From Clostridia bacterium (lineage in GTDB: Bacteria > Bacillota > Clostridia > Christensenellales > Aristaeellaceae): a DNA stretch of 64,000 bases. The notes beneath the pieces are model-generated. The model did not search any database. It was given only the letters and a program-made list of their open reading frames with translations, and was not told the DNA's origin. The stretch lies in the NCBI GenBank assembly GCA_017429695.1, contig JAFROK010000005.1, positions 1 to 64,000 on the forward strand. Reading direction: 5' to 3'. A program made the position numbers and the translations under genes. This document shows, one piece after another, positions 25,876-33,787 of this stretch (positions within the stretch are counted from its first letter, which is position 1; every line of letters starts with the position of its first letter).

Positions 25876-25982
25876 GGGATTAGTTAGTGGTGGGGCTCCG
25901 CCCCACGGCCTGCCAGGGGGCTTTCCGATCGAATCCAACGCAGGCCGCACTGTGGCCTGCGCCCCTGGACCCCTTCGGTCGG
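25876..25982. repeat. Dispersed foldback repeat, copy after the ABC permease gene
   Basis: Heptamer GATTAGTTAGTGG leads into the hairpin GTGGGGCTCCGCCCCAC, then CCAGGGGGCTTT, a middle with the hairpin CGCAGGCC-GCACTGT-GGCCTGCG, then CCCCTGGACCCC and TTCGGTCGG. The order hairpin, GGGGGC arm, variable middle, CCCC arm matches the copy at 16468, with different bases in both hairpins. Confidence 0.7.
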
Positions 25983-27662
25983 TCATTGCTTGCAGTAATA
26001 CTTATCGGTGGCCTGGTACATGCGTTTCCTGGTGAACCAGCACAGGACTATGAGGATTGCGGCGAGGATGCCGAAGACGATCCACAGGTCCCATCCGGCG
26101 TTAATCATGAAGAAGGCGCCGGCGCCCAGGGTGAGCAGGATGCCCCAGCTGATGAGCATGGAGAGCAGGACACCGTAATTCTGCTTGACGGCCTCCTGTT
26201 CTGTGACCCAGGTGAGCTTCGGATGCTTGATGTCATGGCTCAGGGCCATGGCGGAGTTCGCATAGCAGTACAGGGCGCACAGAATGAAGGCCAGGACAAC
26301 TTCCAGCGCGGCCGCCGGGAAGATGATGATCAGGGCGATTGAGGCCAGCAGCACACCGCCCAGGGCCAGGCCGCAGCCGACCGTGAACTTGGCGCGGATC
26401 AGCGTCCGGGGCTCGATGGGCAGGCCGATCAGGAAATCGTGTCCCTTGCCTTCGCGGCTGACTGCCGTGCTCAGGGCAGGGTTCATGCCGGCCATATAGG
26501 CCATGACCGCGGTCAGGATGCCCATAATGGCAGCCCGCGGCATCTGTTCAAACAGCATACCCAGTGATTCGCCGTTGTCGCCCACATTCCGGCCGACAAT
26601 AACTGTCATCATGATGGTCATTACCAGGGGCATGATGGCGATGGGCAGGATATTCATCGCATAGGAAGGCACCCGGATAATCTGGGTGAATTCCCGCTTC
26701 ACATTGGCTCTGAAGGCATCGTTTGTCCGGAAGGCGCCTTTCTGGACGCCTTTCTTTCCCTGCGCCACAGGGGTTTCCGTCTGCAGCAGGCTCAGCTTCC
26801 GATATACAGACCCCAGGAGCCATACGGTCAAACCCATGGCAGCAATGCTGACAGCCACATACAGGGCGAGCTGTGCCCAGTCTCCACAGCCCTGGTTGCC
26901 GACCAGGCCTTCAATGGCCCATTTGGCCGGCGGGAACAGGTTGGTCATGGAATCGATTCGGGTGCTGTAGCTGAGGAAGAAGTTCTCGAGCATTTCACCG
27001 CTTTCCGCAGAGTTTCCGGTGACCGAGCCGATGTTCATCATCAGGAACATATAGGCAATGAAGAAGATGATGCCTCCGACGGTGGCGACGAGTTCCCTGT
27101 GCTTCCACAGGGCGGAAATCCGGATCAGCAAGGCGGAGACGAAGCTGATAATGGCGATCGGGATCATGGCAACGGTCAGCCAGACGAGGAGCATCCGGAG
27201 GTAGAAGCCGATATCCACACCGACGCGGATGCCGTACTGGATGCAGGCTGGCAGCAGGATAACCGCGTCAATCAGCGTTTCGGATACCCAGACCTGGGTG
27301 AGTTTCGCACTGAGCACGGTACGGGTTTTTACGGGCAGGGCGGCAATATAGGCCGCGTCCCGGCCCAGATACAGGCTGCTCAGGATAAAGAAGAATGCCA
27401 TAATCAGCGTGCCGACGGTGGTCAGCATGACCGCCAGGGTAATCAGCATTTCCTGCCAGCCATATTTTTCCAGGACGTCCAGGGCTTTTTGCTCCAGGAA
27501 GATCAGGAGCCCGCCCATATAAAGGATCAGGAACAGGATGGCGATAAACATGCCGATGGTCCTGCCGCGCTTTTCCTTCATCGCCGTTTTGATGTTTTTC
27601 GGTTTAAAATCCGCAAAGCGGCTCAGCAGCTGCAGCCGCAGCAGCGGGAAAAAGCCTGTCAT
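25983..27662 (-). CDS. ABC transporter permease (ABC-2 type exporter)
   Basis: 559 residues with about twelve hydrophobic segments, arranged as two blocks of six around a cytoplasmic middle (residues 290-330). SLYLGRDAAYIAALPVKTRTVLSAKL and the matching FLIGLPIEPRTLIRAKF in the second half are features of the large bacterial ABC-2 exporters in which each half repeats the same fold. It overlaps the ATPase gene upstream by 4 bases, so the two proteins are made together. The substrate is unknown; relatives export antibiotics, peptides or membrane components. It ends directly against a dispersed repeat. Confidence 0.85.
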   Translation of the reverse strand: MTGFFPLLRLQLLSRFADFKPKNIKTAMKEKRGRTIGMFIAILFLILYMGGLLIFLEQKALDVLEKYGWQEMLITLAVMLTTVGTLIMAFFFILSSLYLGRDAAYIAALPVKTRTVLSAKLTQVWVSETLIDAVILLPACIQYGIRVGVDIGFYLRMLLVWLTVAMIPIAIISFVSALLIRISALWKHRELVATVGGIIFFIAYMFLMMNIGSVTGNSAESGEMLENFFLSYSTRIDSMTNLFPPAKWAIEGLVGNQGCGDWAQLALYVAVSIAAMGLTVWLLGSVYRKLSLLQTETPVAQGKKGVQKGAFRTNDAFRANVKREFTQIIRVPSYAMNILPIAIMPLVMTIMMTVIVGRNVGDNGESLGMLFEQMPRAAIMGILTAVMAYMAGMNPALSTAVSREGKGHDFLIGLPIEPRTLIRAKFTVGCGLALGGVLLASIALIIIFPAAALEVVLAFILCALYCYANSAMALSHDIKHPKLTWVTEQEAVKQNYGVLLSMLISWGILLTLGAGAFFMINAGWDLWIVFGILAAILIVLCWFTRKRMYQATDKYYCKQ

Positions 27663-28396
27663 TCGTTTTCGCCTCCGTCTTCCGTCAGCTCCAGGAACAG
27701 TTCTTCCAGGCTTGCGCCGACTTCGCCCGAACGCAGTTCATCCAGGGTGCCCTGCGCCTTCAAAGAACCATGGGTAATCACGCCGATGCGGGTGCACAGC
27801 TTTTCAGCCACTTCCAGCACGTGGGTTGAGAAGAACACGGTGTTGCCCTCGTTGCAGTGGCGGATCATTTCTTCCTTCAGCAGGTGTGCCGCGCGGGGAT
27901 CCAGGCCGCCCAGGGGTTCGTCCAGGATCCAGACCGGGGGATTGTGAATCAGCGCGCCAATAACAAGCAGCTTCTGCTTCATGCCCTTGGAATAGGAACG
28001 GACCTGGTTGTTGATGGCATCTTCCAGGGAAAAAATATCCAGGTACTTTTCGATATGTGCTTTACGCTTCGCCTGGTCCACCTGGTAGATATCCGCCATG
28101 AAGTTGAGGTATTCCATACCGGTCAGCCGGTCGTACAGGTCGTTGCCGTCCGGCACAAAGCCGATCAGCTGCTGGGCCGCGATGCGGTCCTCATCCATCC
28201 GGTGGCCGGCCATGGTGACCGTGCCTGCGTCCGGCGTCAGGATGCCGGTCATCAGCTTAATGGTTGTAGTTTTGCCGGCGCCGTTCGGCCCGATGAAGCC
28301 AAAGAGCTCGCCGCCTTTGACATTCAGCGTCAGGTTGTCCACAGCCTTGGTGTTGTTTTTTGCGTAGGTTTTGGTTACGCCCTGTAGTGAGATCAT
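27659..28396 (-). CDS. ABC transporter ATP-binding protein
   Basis: 245 residues from ATG 28396. Walker A GPNGAGKTTTIK near residue 37, signature YSKGMKQKL near 137, Walker B VWILDEPLGGLDP near 156 and the H-loop FFSTHVLEVAEKL. It powers the exporter whose permease gene overlaps its end. Two starts are possible: 28396 (MISLQGVTKTY, AAGGAGG 11 bases away) and 28423 (adds MYGKEEKNT, AAAGGA 7 bases away). I prefer 28396 because family members begin with this strand. The last 30 residues (LRSGEVGASLEELFLELTEDGG) are the extension common in exporter ATPases. Confidence 0.9.
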   Translation of the reverse strand: MISLQGVTKTYAKNNTKAVDNLTLNVKGGELFGFIGPNGAGKTTTIKLMTGILTPDAGTVTMAGHRMDEDRIAAQQLIGFVPDGNDLYDRLTGMEYLNFMADIYQVDQAKRKAHIEKYLDIFSLEDAINNQVRSYSKGMKQKLLVIGALIHNPPVWILDEPLGGLDPRAAHLLKEEMIRHCNEGNTVFFSTHVLEVAEKLCTRIGVITHGSLKAQGTLDELRSGEVGASLEELFLELTEDGGENE

Positions 28397-28423
28397 GGTA
28401 TTCTTTTCCTCCTTGCCATACAT

Positions 28424-28675
28424 TGGCAGTCCTTTCTGTTTGGAACGCCGTTATTCTACCATATTCCACGGGGTAAAAAAACCGGTGAAAGCGGAAAAAT
28501 ACGTACAACTATTTTTCCGTTCAGAAAAAGAACAAAAATGTGGGGTTATATGGTATAATTTAATGGTTAGTGGTTAGGAGATCCTTCACTTCGTTCAGGA
28601 TGACATTCCGGGCGGGTTTGGCACTATAAGCATGGTGCGGATACAGAATAGTACAGATATTCGACGGAGGTTTAT
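28424..28675. other. Divergent intergenic region with repeats
   Basis: An AT-rich part near the ABC gene (28440-28560) contains TATAAT at 28554-28559 without a clear -35 partner. A heptamer element (TGGTTAGTGGTTAGG) and a copy of the 33-bp repeat (28576-28609, AGGAGATCCTTC...CAGGATGAC) follow. I see no gene. Confidence 0.6.
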
Positions 28676-29134
28676 ATGAGGAAGGTATTCGGGCTGATCA
28701 TGGCTGTAATGATCCTGGTCGGGACGGGATGTGGCCTGGCGGAGACGGTTTCGTTGCCGGAAAGCCGGTATGCTGTGACTGTGCCTGATGGAATGGAATG
28801 CGACGGGCCGACGGAAGGAACCAGGGAGGCCTTTGTTTATCTATCAGAGGAATTGGGACTGGAGGTACACTTTTTCCGCTATGAGGCCGGCGTGATGGAA
28901 ACCGTAAAGGAACTGCTGACAAACGGGGCGGAGGATATGAACATGGCCCCGGTCAACGGCCTGGAGACGTTTGTTTTCCGATATCCCAATGAAGGAGACG
29001 GCTGGAAAGCAATCGGGTATATCCTGGAAGACGGGGACGCGACCCAGGTGATCCTGTTCTGGTATGGAACACAGGAAGCGGCGGACCTGGCAAAGACCAT
29101 TATGGAAAGCATTGAGGAAACGGAAACGATATGA
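28676..29134 (+). CDS. Small secreted protein of unknown function
   Basis: 152 residues. The N-terminus MRKVFGLIMAVMILVGTGCGLAE is a signal peptide; the Cys19 region GTGC lacks the usual aliphatic residue of a lipobox, so lipid anchoring is unsure. The rest is a single alpha/beta domain (YAVTVPDGMECDG, AFVYLSEELGLEVHFF, WKAIGYILEDGDATQVILFW), similar in feel to many small Clostridia envelope proteins of the ETEGNYxLxIPE type. ACGGAGG precedes the ATG. It overlaps dnaE by 4 bases (ATGA), so the two are translationally coupled, though no functional link is visible. Confidence 0.75.
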   Translation: MRKVFGLIMAVMILVGTGCGLAETVSLPESRYAVTVPDGMECDGPTEGTREAFVYLSEELGLEVHFFRYEAGVMETVKELLTNGAEDMNMAPVNGLETFVFRYPNEGDGWKAIGYILEDGDATQVILFWYGTQEAADLAKTIMESIEETETI

Positions 29135-32100
29135 GTTTTACACATCTGCATCTGCATACGGAGTACAGCCTGCTGGACGGGGCATGCCGGATTTCTTCGC
29201 TGGTGACCCGCCTGAAGGAGCTGGGTATGGATTCGTGCGCCATTACGGACCATGGCGTGCTGTACGGCGCCATTGAGTTCTATTCCGCCATGAGCGACGC
29301 GGGTATCAAGCCGATTATCGGCTGCGAGGCATACGTATGCAGGGACCGGACGGACCGTTCGCCCCTGGGGCGGGAGAACAGCCACCTGATTCTGCTGTGC
29401 GAAAACAACACAGGGTACCAGAACCTGATGTACCTGATCAGCGAAGGATTCCTGACCGGCTATTACTACAAGCCGCGGATTGACTACAACCTGATCCGGG
29501 AGCATCACGAAGGGCTGATCTGCCTGAGCGCCTGCCTTTCCGGCGACCTGCCGAAAATGCTGCTGAACGGGCAGGACGAGAGCGCCCGTGCCTATGTGCG
29601 GGAAATGCAGGAGATCTTCGGGAAAGACAATTTCTACATTGAACTGATGGACCATAACCTGCGGGACGAGAAAACCGTGCTGCCCCGCCTGATTGCGCTG
29701 GGACGGGAAATGAATGTGCCGCTGGTGGCCACAAACGACTGCCACTACCTGGAGCGGAAGGATGCCCATGCCCAGGAAGTCCTGATGTGCATCCAGACCG
29801 GCAAGACGCTGGCGGATGAGCAGCGGATGCGCATGGAAACCAGCGAGCTGTATGTGAAAAGCGAAGAGGAGATGCGCGCCATCTTCAAAAACGTGCCCGA
29901 CGCGGTAGACCGGACAAGGGAGATCGCGGACCGGTGCAACGTCACCTTTGAATTCGGCGTGACCCGGCTGCCGGAATATCCGGTGCCGGAAGGCGAAACG
30001 GCTTCCCAGATGCTGCGGCGGCTTTGCACGGAGGGGATCCGCCGACTGTATCCGGACGCGAAGGAAGGGGACGAACCATGGACGCGCCTGGAATACGAGT
30101 TGTCGACTATCGAGCATATGGGCTATGTGGATTATTTCCTGATTGTATGGGATTTCATTCACTATGCCAAGTCCAACGGCATCATGGTTGGCCCGGGCCG
30201 CGGCAGCGGCGCCGGTTCCATTGTGGCCTATTCGCTGGGGATCACCATGCTGGATCCGCTGAAATACCAGCTGCTGTTTGAACGCTTCCTGAATCCGGAA
30301 CGCGTGACCATGCCGGATATTGACGTGGACTTCTGCTATGAGCGCCGGCAGGAAGTGATCGACTATGTGGCGCGGAAGTACGGCGCGGACCACGTGAGCC
30401 AGATTATCACCTTTGGTACGATGGCTGCCCGCGGCGTGGTGCGGGACGTGGGCCGGGTGCTGGGCATGAGCTACCAGGAAACGGACGCGGTGGCCAAAGC
30501 GGTGCCGATGGACCTGGGCATTACCCTGGAAAAAGCGCTGAACCTTTCACCGATGCTGCGCCAGATGGTGGACGAGCAGCCCCGGGTGAAGGAACTGATC
30601 GATACCGCAATGACGCTGGAAGGTATGCCCCGGCACGCCTCCACCCATGCGGCCGGCGTGCTGATTACCGGGAAACCTGTGGTGGAGTTTGTGCCGCTTC
30701 AGCGGAACGACGAAGTCATTACCACCCAGTATCCGATGGGGATCATCGAGCGGCTGGGCTTGCTGAAAATGGACTTCCTGGGCCTGCGGACGCTGACGGT
30801 GATCCGGGATACGCTGGACATGATGCGGGAGGCCGGTGTGGACATGAAGCCGGAAGATATCCCGCTGGACGACGCCAGCGTTTACGAGATGATTTCCCGG
30901 GGCGATACGGACGGCGTGTTCCAGATGGAAGGCGCGGGCATGACCGGGTTCCTGACAAACATGAAACCTTCCTGCTTTGAGGATATCATCGCCGCGATTT
31001 CCCTGTACCGGCCGGGTCCGATGGATTCCATTCCCCGGTATATTGCCGGCAAGGTAGATCCCTCCAGCGTCAGGTATAAAACCGAAAAACTGCGGCCGGT
31101 CCTGGACGTGACCTACGGGTGCATGGTGTACCAGGAGCAGGTGATGCAGATTGTGCGCGACCTGGCAGGCTACAGCTACGGCCGGAGCGACCTGGTGCGC
31201 CGGGCGATGGCGAAGAAAAAGCACAAGGTCATGAACGAGGAGCGGGAGATCTTTGTTCACGGGCTGGTGGACAAGGACGGAACCGTGAAGGTGCCCGGCT
31301 GCGTCCGCAACGGCGTGCCGGAAAATGTGGCCAACGAGATCTATGATGAGATGATCTCCTTTGCCAGCTACGCTTTCAACAAATCCCATGCCGCGGCTTA
31401 CGGCGTGGTGGCCATGCAGACCGCCTGGCTGAAACGGTATTATCCGGTGCAGTTCATGGCCGCGATGCTGAACAGCGTATACGGCAATACCGGAAAGATA
31501 GCCGGATATATCCAGTACTGCCGGGGCCGGGGTATTCCGGTGCTGCCGCCGCATGTAAACCGGAGCCGCTGGAAGTTTACGGTGGACCGGAGTGACGCGG
31601 AAGAACCGGCAATTGTGTTCGGCCTTGGCGCGGTGAAGAGCGTCGGCGAGAACGCGGTGAAGGCGATCATCCGGGAACGGGAGGAGAAAGGTCCCTACCG
31701 GGACATCTTTGATTTCTGCAGCCGGGTGGACACGGCGGAATGCAATAAGCGCGTTGTGGAAAGCCTGATCAAGGCCGGCGCGTTTGACGGCATGGGCGCC
31801 AACCGGATGCAGATGCTGGCGGTATACGATTCGGCCCTGGAAACCAACCAGACCCTGCGCAAAAAGAATGTCAGCGGGCAGATGAGCCTGTTTGACATGA
31901 TGGGCGGGGATGATATGCCGGCACTGCAGGGGATGCAGATTACCCTGCCGGATATTCCGGACTGCCCGGCCAAGGTAAAGCTGCAGATGGAAAAGGAAGC
32001 TTCCGGCGTTTATATGACCGGCCATCCCCTGGATGACTATCGGGATGTGCTGGCGGGCATGAGCATGACGGCAGCCCGGCTGACCAGTGAAGAGGATGAG

Positions 32101-32679
32101 GCGTCGGAGGAAGCCAGGCAACTGGACGGCATGTTTGTGGACATGGGCGGCATCCTGACCGAGGTAAAGGGCAAGGCGACGAAAAAGGGCGATTATATGG
32201 CCTTTGTGACGCTGGAGGACCTGACAGGCCAGGTGGAATGCCTGGTGTTCCCGCGGGTGTTTGAACGGTACCAGCAGCTGATCCGCGAGGATGAAGCGGT
32301 GGTAATCAGCGGTAAGATCAGCGTCCGGGAGGAAGAAGCACCGAAGCTGCTGGCGGAACGGGTGATCCGGCTGAACGAATACCAGAAGGCACCGGCCCGG
32401 GAAGCTGTGGATCCGAAACCGGGAATGACGGATGCGCAGGCGGCGGAGAAGGCAAAGCGTAAGCTGTTCCTGCGGCTGGAGCGGAAGGATATGGACCGGG
32501 TACAGGCCATGCTGGCGCTGGATGCCGGGGATGTTCCGGTGTATATGCACCTGCCGGCGGAGAAGATGACGCTGCTGTGCCCGGGGAACTGCTGGAGCAG
32601 CGGCAGCGAACAGGCGGTTCAGAAGCTGAAGGATGCGCTGGGAAATGAGAATGTGGTTCTTAAAGTGGTCAGTGACTGA
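29131..32679 (+). CDS. dnaE: DNA polymerase III subunit alpha (DnaE type)
   Basis: 1182 residues. It is a replicative polymerase subunit; in Bacillota it usually works beside PolC, starting lagging-strand synthesis. Domains: N-terminal PHP domain from FTHLHLHTEYSLLDGACRI; polymerase core with GPGRGSGAGSIVAYSLGI near 354 and the catalytic aspartates in PDIDVDF near 395-401; fingers with YGCMVYQEQVMQI and FNKSHAAAYGVVA; helix-hairpin-helix region; C-terminal OB-fold from about 965 (MAFVTLEDLTGQVECLVFPRVF). The start ATG overlaps the end of the small secreted-protein gene. Confidence 0.97.
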   Translation: MSFTHLHLHTEYSLLDGACRISSLVTRLKELGMDSCAITDHGVLYGAIEFYSAMSDAGIKPIIGCEAYVCRDRTDRSPLGRENSHLILLCENNTGYQNLMYLISEGFLTGYYYKPRIDYNLIREHHEGLICLSACLSGDLPKMLLNGQDESARAYVREMQEIFGKDNFYIELMDHNLRDEKTVLPRLIALGREMNVPLVATNDCHYLERKDAHAQEVLMCIQTGKTLADEQRMRMETSELYVKSEEEMRAIFKNVPDAVDRTREIADRCNVTFEFGVTRLPEYPVPEGETASQMLRRLCTEGIRRLYPDAKEGDEPWTRLEYELSTIEHMGYVDYFLIVWDFIHYAKSNGIMVGPGRGSGAGSIVAYSLGITMLDPLKYQLLFERFLNPERVTMPDIDVDFCYERRQEVIDYVARKYGADHVSQIITFGTMAARGVVRDVGRVLGMSYQETDAVAKAVPMDLGITLEKALNLSPMLRQMVDEQPRVKELIDTAMTLEGMPRHASTHAAGVLITGKPVVEFVPLQRNDEVITTQYPMGIIERLGLLKMDFLGLRTLTVIRDTLDMMREAGVDMKPEDIPLDDASVYEMISRGDTDGVFQMEGAGMTGFLTNMKPSCFEDIIAAISLYRPGPMDSIPRYIAGKVDPSSVRYKTEKLRPVLDVTYGCMVYQEQVMQIVRDLAGYSYGRSDLVRRAMAKKKHKVMNEEREIFVHGLVDKDGTVKVPGCVRNGVPENVANEIYDEMISFASYAFNKSHAAAYGVVAMQTAWLKRYYPVQFMAAMLNSVYGNTGKIAGYIQYCRGRGIPVLPPHVNRSRWKFTVDRSDAEEPAIVFGLGAVKSVGENAVKAIIREREEKGPYRDIFDFCSRVDTAECNKRVVESLIKAGAFDGMGANRMQMLAVYDSALETNQTLRKKNVSGQMSLFDMMGGDDMPALQGMQITLPDIPDCPAKVKLQMEKEASGVYMTGHPLDDYRDVLAGMSMTAARLTSEEDEASEEARQLDGMFVDMGGILTEVKGKATKKGDYMAFVTLEDLTGQVECLVFPRVFERYQQLIREDEAVVISGKISVREEEAPKLLAERVIRLNEYQKAPAREAVDPKPGMTDAQAAEKAKRKLFLRLERKDMDRVQAMLALDAGDVPVYMHLPAEKMTLLCPGNCWSSGSEQAVQKLKDALGNENVVLKVVSD

Positions 32680-32710
32680 TGATATCTTGCTACCGGGATT
32701 AATCAGCAGA

Positions 32711-32750
32711 ACAGATCCTTCGACTTCGCTGCGCTTCGCTCAGGATGACA
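32711..32750. repeat. Copy of dispersed intergenic repeat
   Basis: ACAGATCCTTCGACTTCGCT...CAGGATGACA is a longer variant of the elements at 19758, 19829 and 28576, with an extra internal CTTCG unit. Confidence 0.75.
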
Positions 32751-32834
32751 CTCGAAGTTGAGTTTACTTGCATACAAGGTTTCAGATGATACAAAACACC
32801 AGAGATTAACCTGAAAGAAGGGAGGGAAACTGCC

Positions 32835-33764
32835 ATGATTGAACTGGAGCATGCGACAAAGAAATACGGCGTGGTAACAGCCCTGCGGGATGTTTCCCTC
32901 CGGGTGCAGAAGGGGGAGACCATCGGGCTGCTGGGCCAGAACGGCGCAGGAAAGACGACGGCACTGAACCTGATGACCGGCTATTTTCCTCCGACCGCAG
33001 GCAGTGTGCGCATTGGCGGAAAGGATATGCGTTCTGCGGCGCGGGAGTGCCGCCGGATGATCGGATACCTGCCGGAACAGCCACCCCTGTATGACGATAT
33101 GACCATTGCGGAGTACCTGAAGTTTGCGTGTGCACTGCGGGAAGTGAAACGGCAGGGAATATCCGCCCATGTGAATGAGATCATGGAGGTCTGCGGGCTG
33201 ACAGAGGTCCGGAAACGGCTGCTGGGACATCTGAGCAAGGGATACCGGCAGCGGGTCGGCATTGCCCAGGCCCTGTGCGGATCACCGGAAATCCTGATTT
33301 TTGATGAGCCGACGGTGGGACTGGATCCGCGGCAGACGGTGGAGATCCGCCGGTTGATCCGGGACCTGAGCAAAGACCATACGGTGGTGTTTTCCAGCCA
33401 TATTCTCAGTGAAGTACAGCAGTTGTGCTCCCGGGTGATTATCCTGAACGAAGGACGGATGGCGCTGGATTACAGCAGCAGCTGCCCCCAGGACGATATG
33501 GTCCGGATCCGGGTGGAGATTGCCGGGGACAGCGAAAAAACCATGAACCGGCTGAATCAGCTGGATGCTGATATCCAGGCGGAACTGTTGCCGGGGACGG
33601 ATCCCGGGATAACGGAAGCACGGCTGGTCCTGTCCCGGAAAGGGGACGGCGGCGTGGAGACGGATCGGGTTTTCCGGCTGCTGGCGGCATCCGGAATGCC
33701 GGTACGGATGATGAAGGAAGAACGGGAAACGCTGGAAGAAGTGTTTTTAAGGGTTAGTGGGTAA
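32835..33764 (+). CDS. ABC transporter ATP-binding protein (GldA-like)
   Basis: 309 residues. Walker A GQNGAGKTTALN near 37, signature LSKGYRQRVGIAQAL near 134, Walker B ILIFDEPTVGLDP near 154. The C-terminal 80 residues carry the extra domain seen in ATPases of the GldA/Nos type (ending ERETLEEVFLRV). It is the first gene of a three-gene operon with a permease fused to a GldG-like domain and a DUF4340 protein. That set resembles GldA-GldF-GldG, named for gliding motility in Bacteroidota but widespread in non-gliding bacteria with unknown cargo. GGGAGGG precedes the start. Confidence 0.9.
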   Translation: MIELEHATKKYGVVTALRDVSLRVQKGETIGLLGQNGAGKTTALNLMTGYFPPTAGSVRIGGKDMRSAARECRRMIGYLPEQPPLYDDMTIAEYLKFACALREVKRQGISAHVNEIMEVCGLTEVRKRLLGHLSKGYRQRVGIAQALCGSPEILIFDEPTVGLDPRQTVEIRRLIRDLSKDHTVVFSSHILSEVQQLCSRVIILNEGRMALDYSSSCPQDDMVRIRVEIAGDSEKTMNRLNQLDADIQAELLPGTDPGITEARLVLSRKGDGGVETDRVFRLLAASGMPVRMMKEERETLEEVFLRVSG

Positions 33765-33787
33765 CAGCTGCTCAAGGGGGGAGACCG

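Noticed and set aside
29131-32679. PolC rather than DnaE
   Set aside because: The protein starts with the PHP domain and has a C-terminal OB-fold, without the inserted exonuclease domain of PolC.
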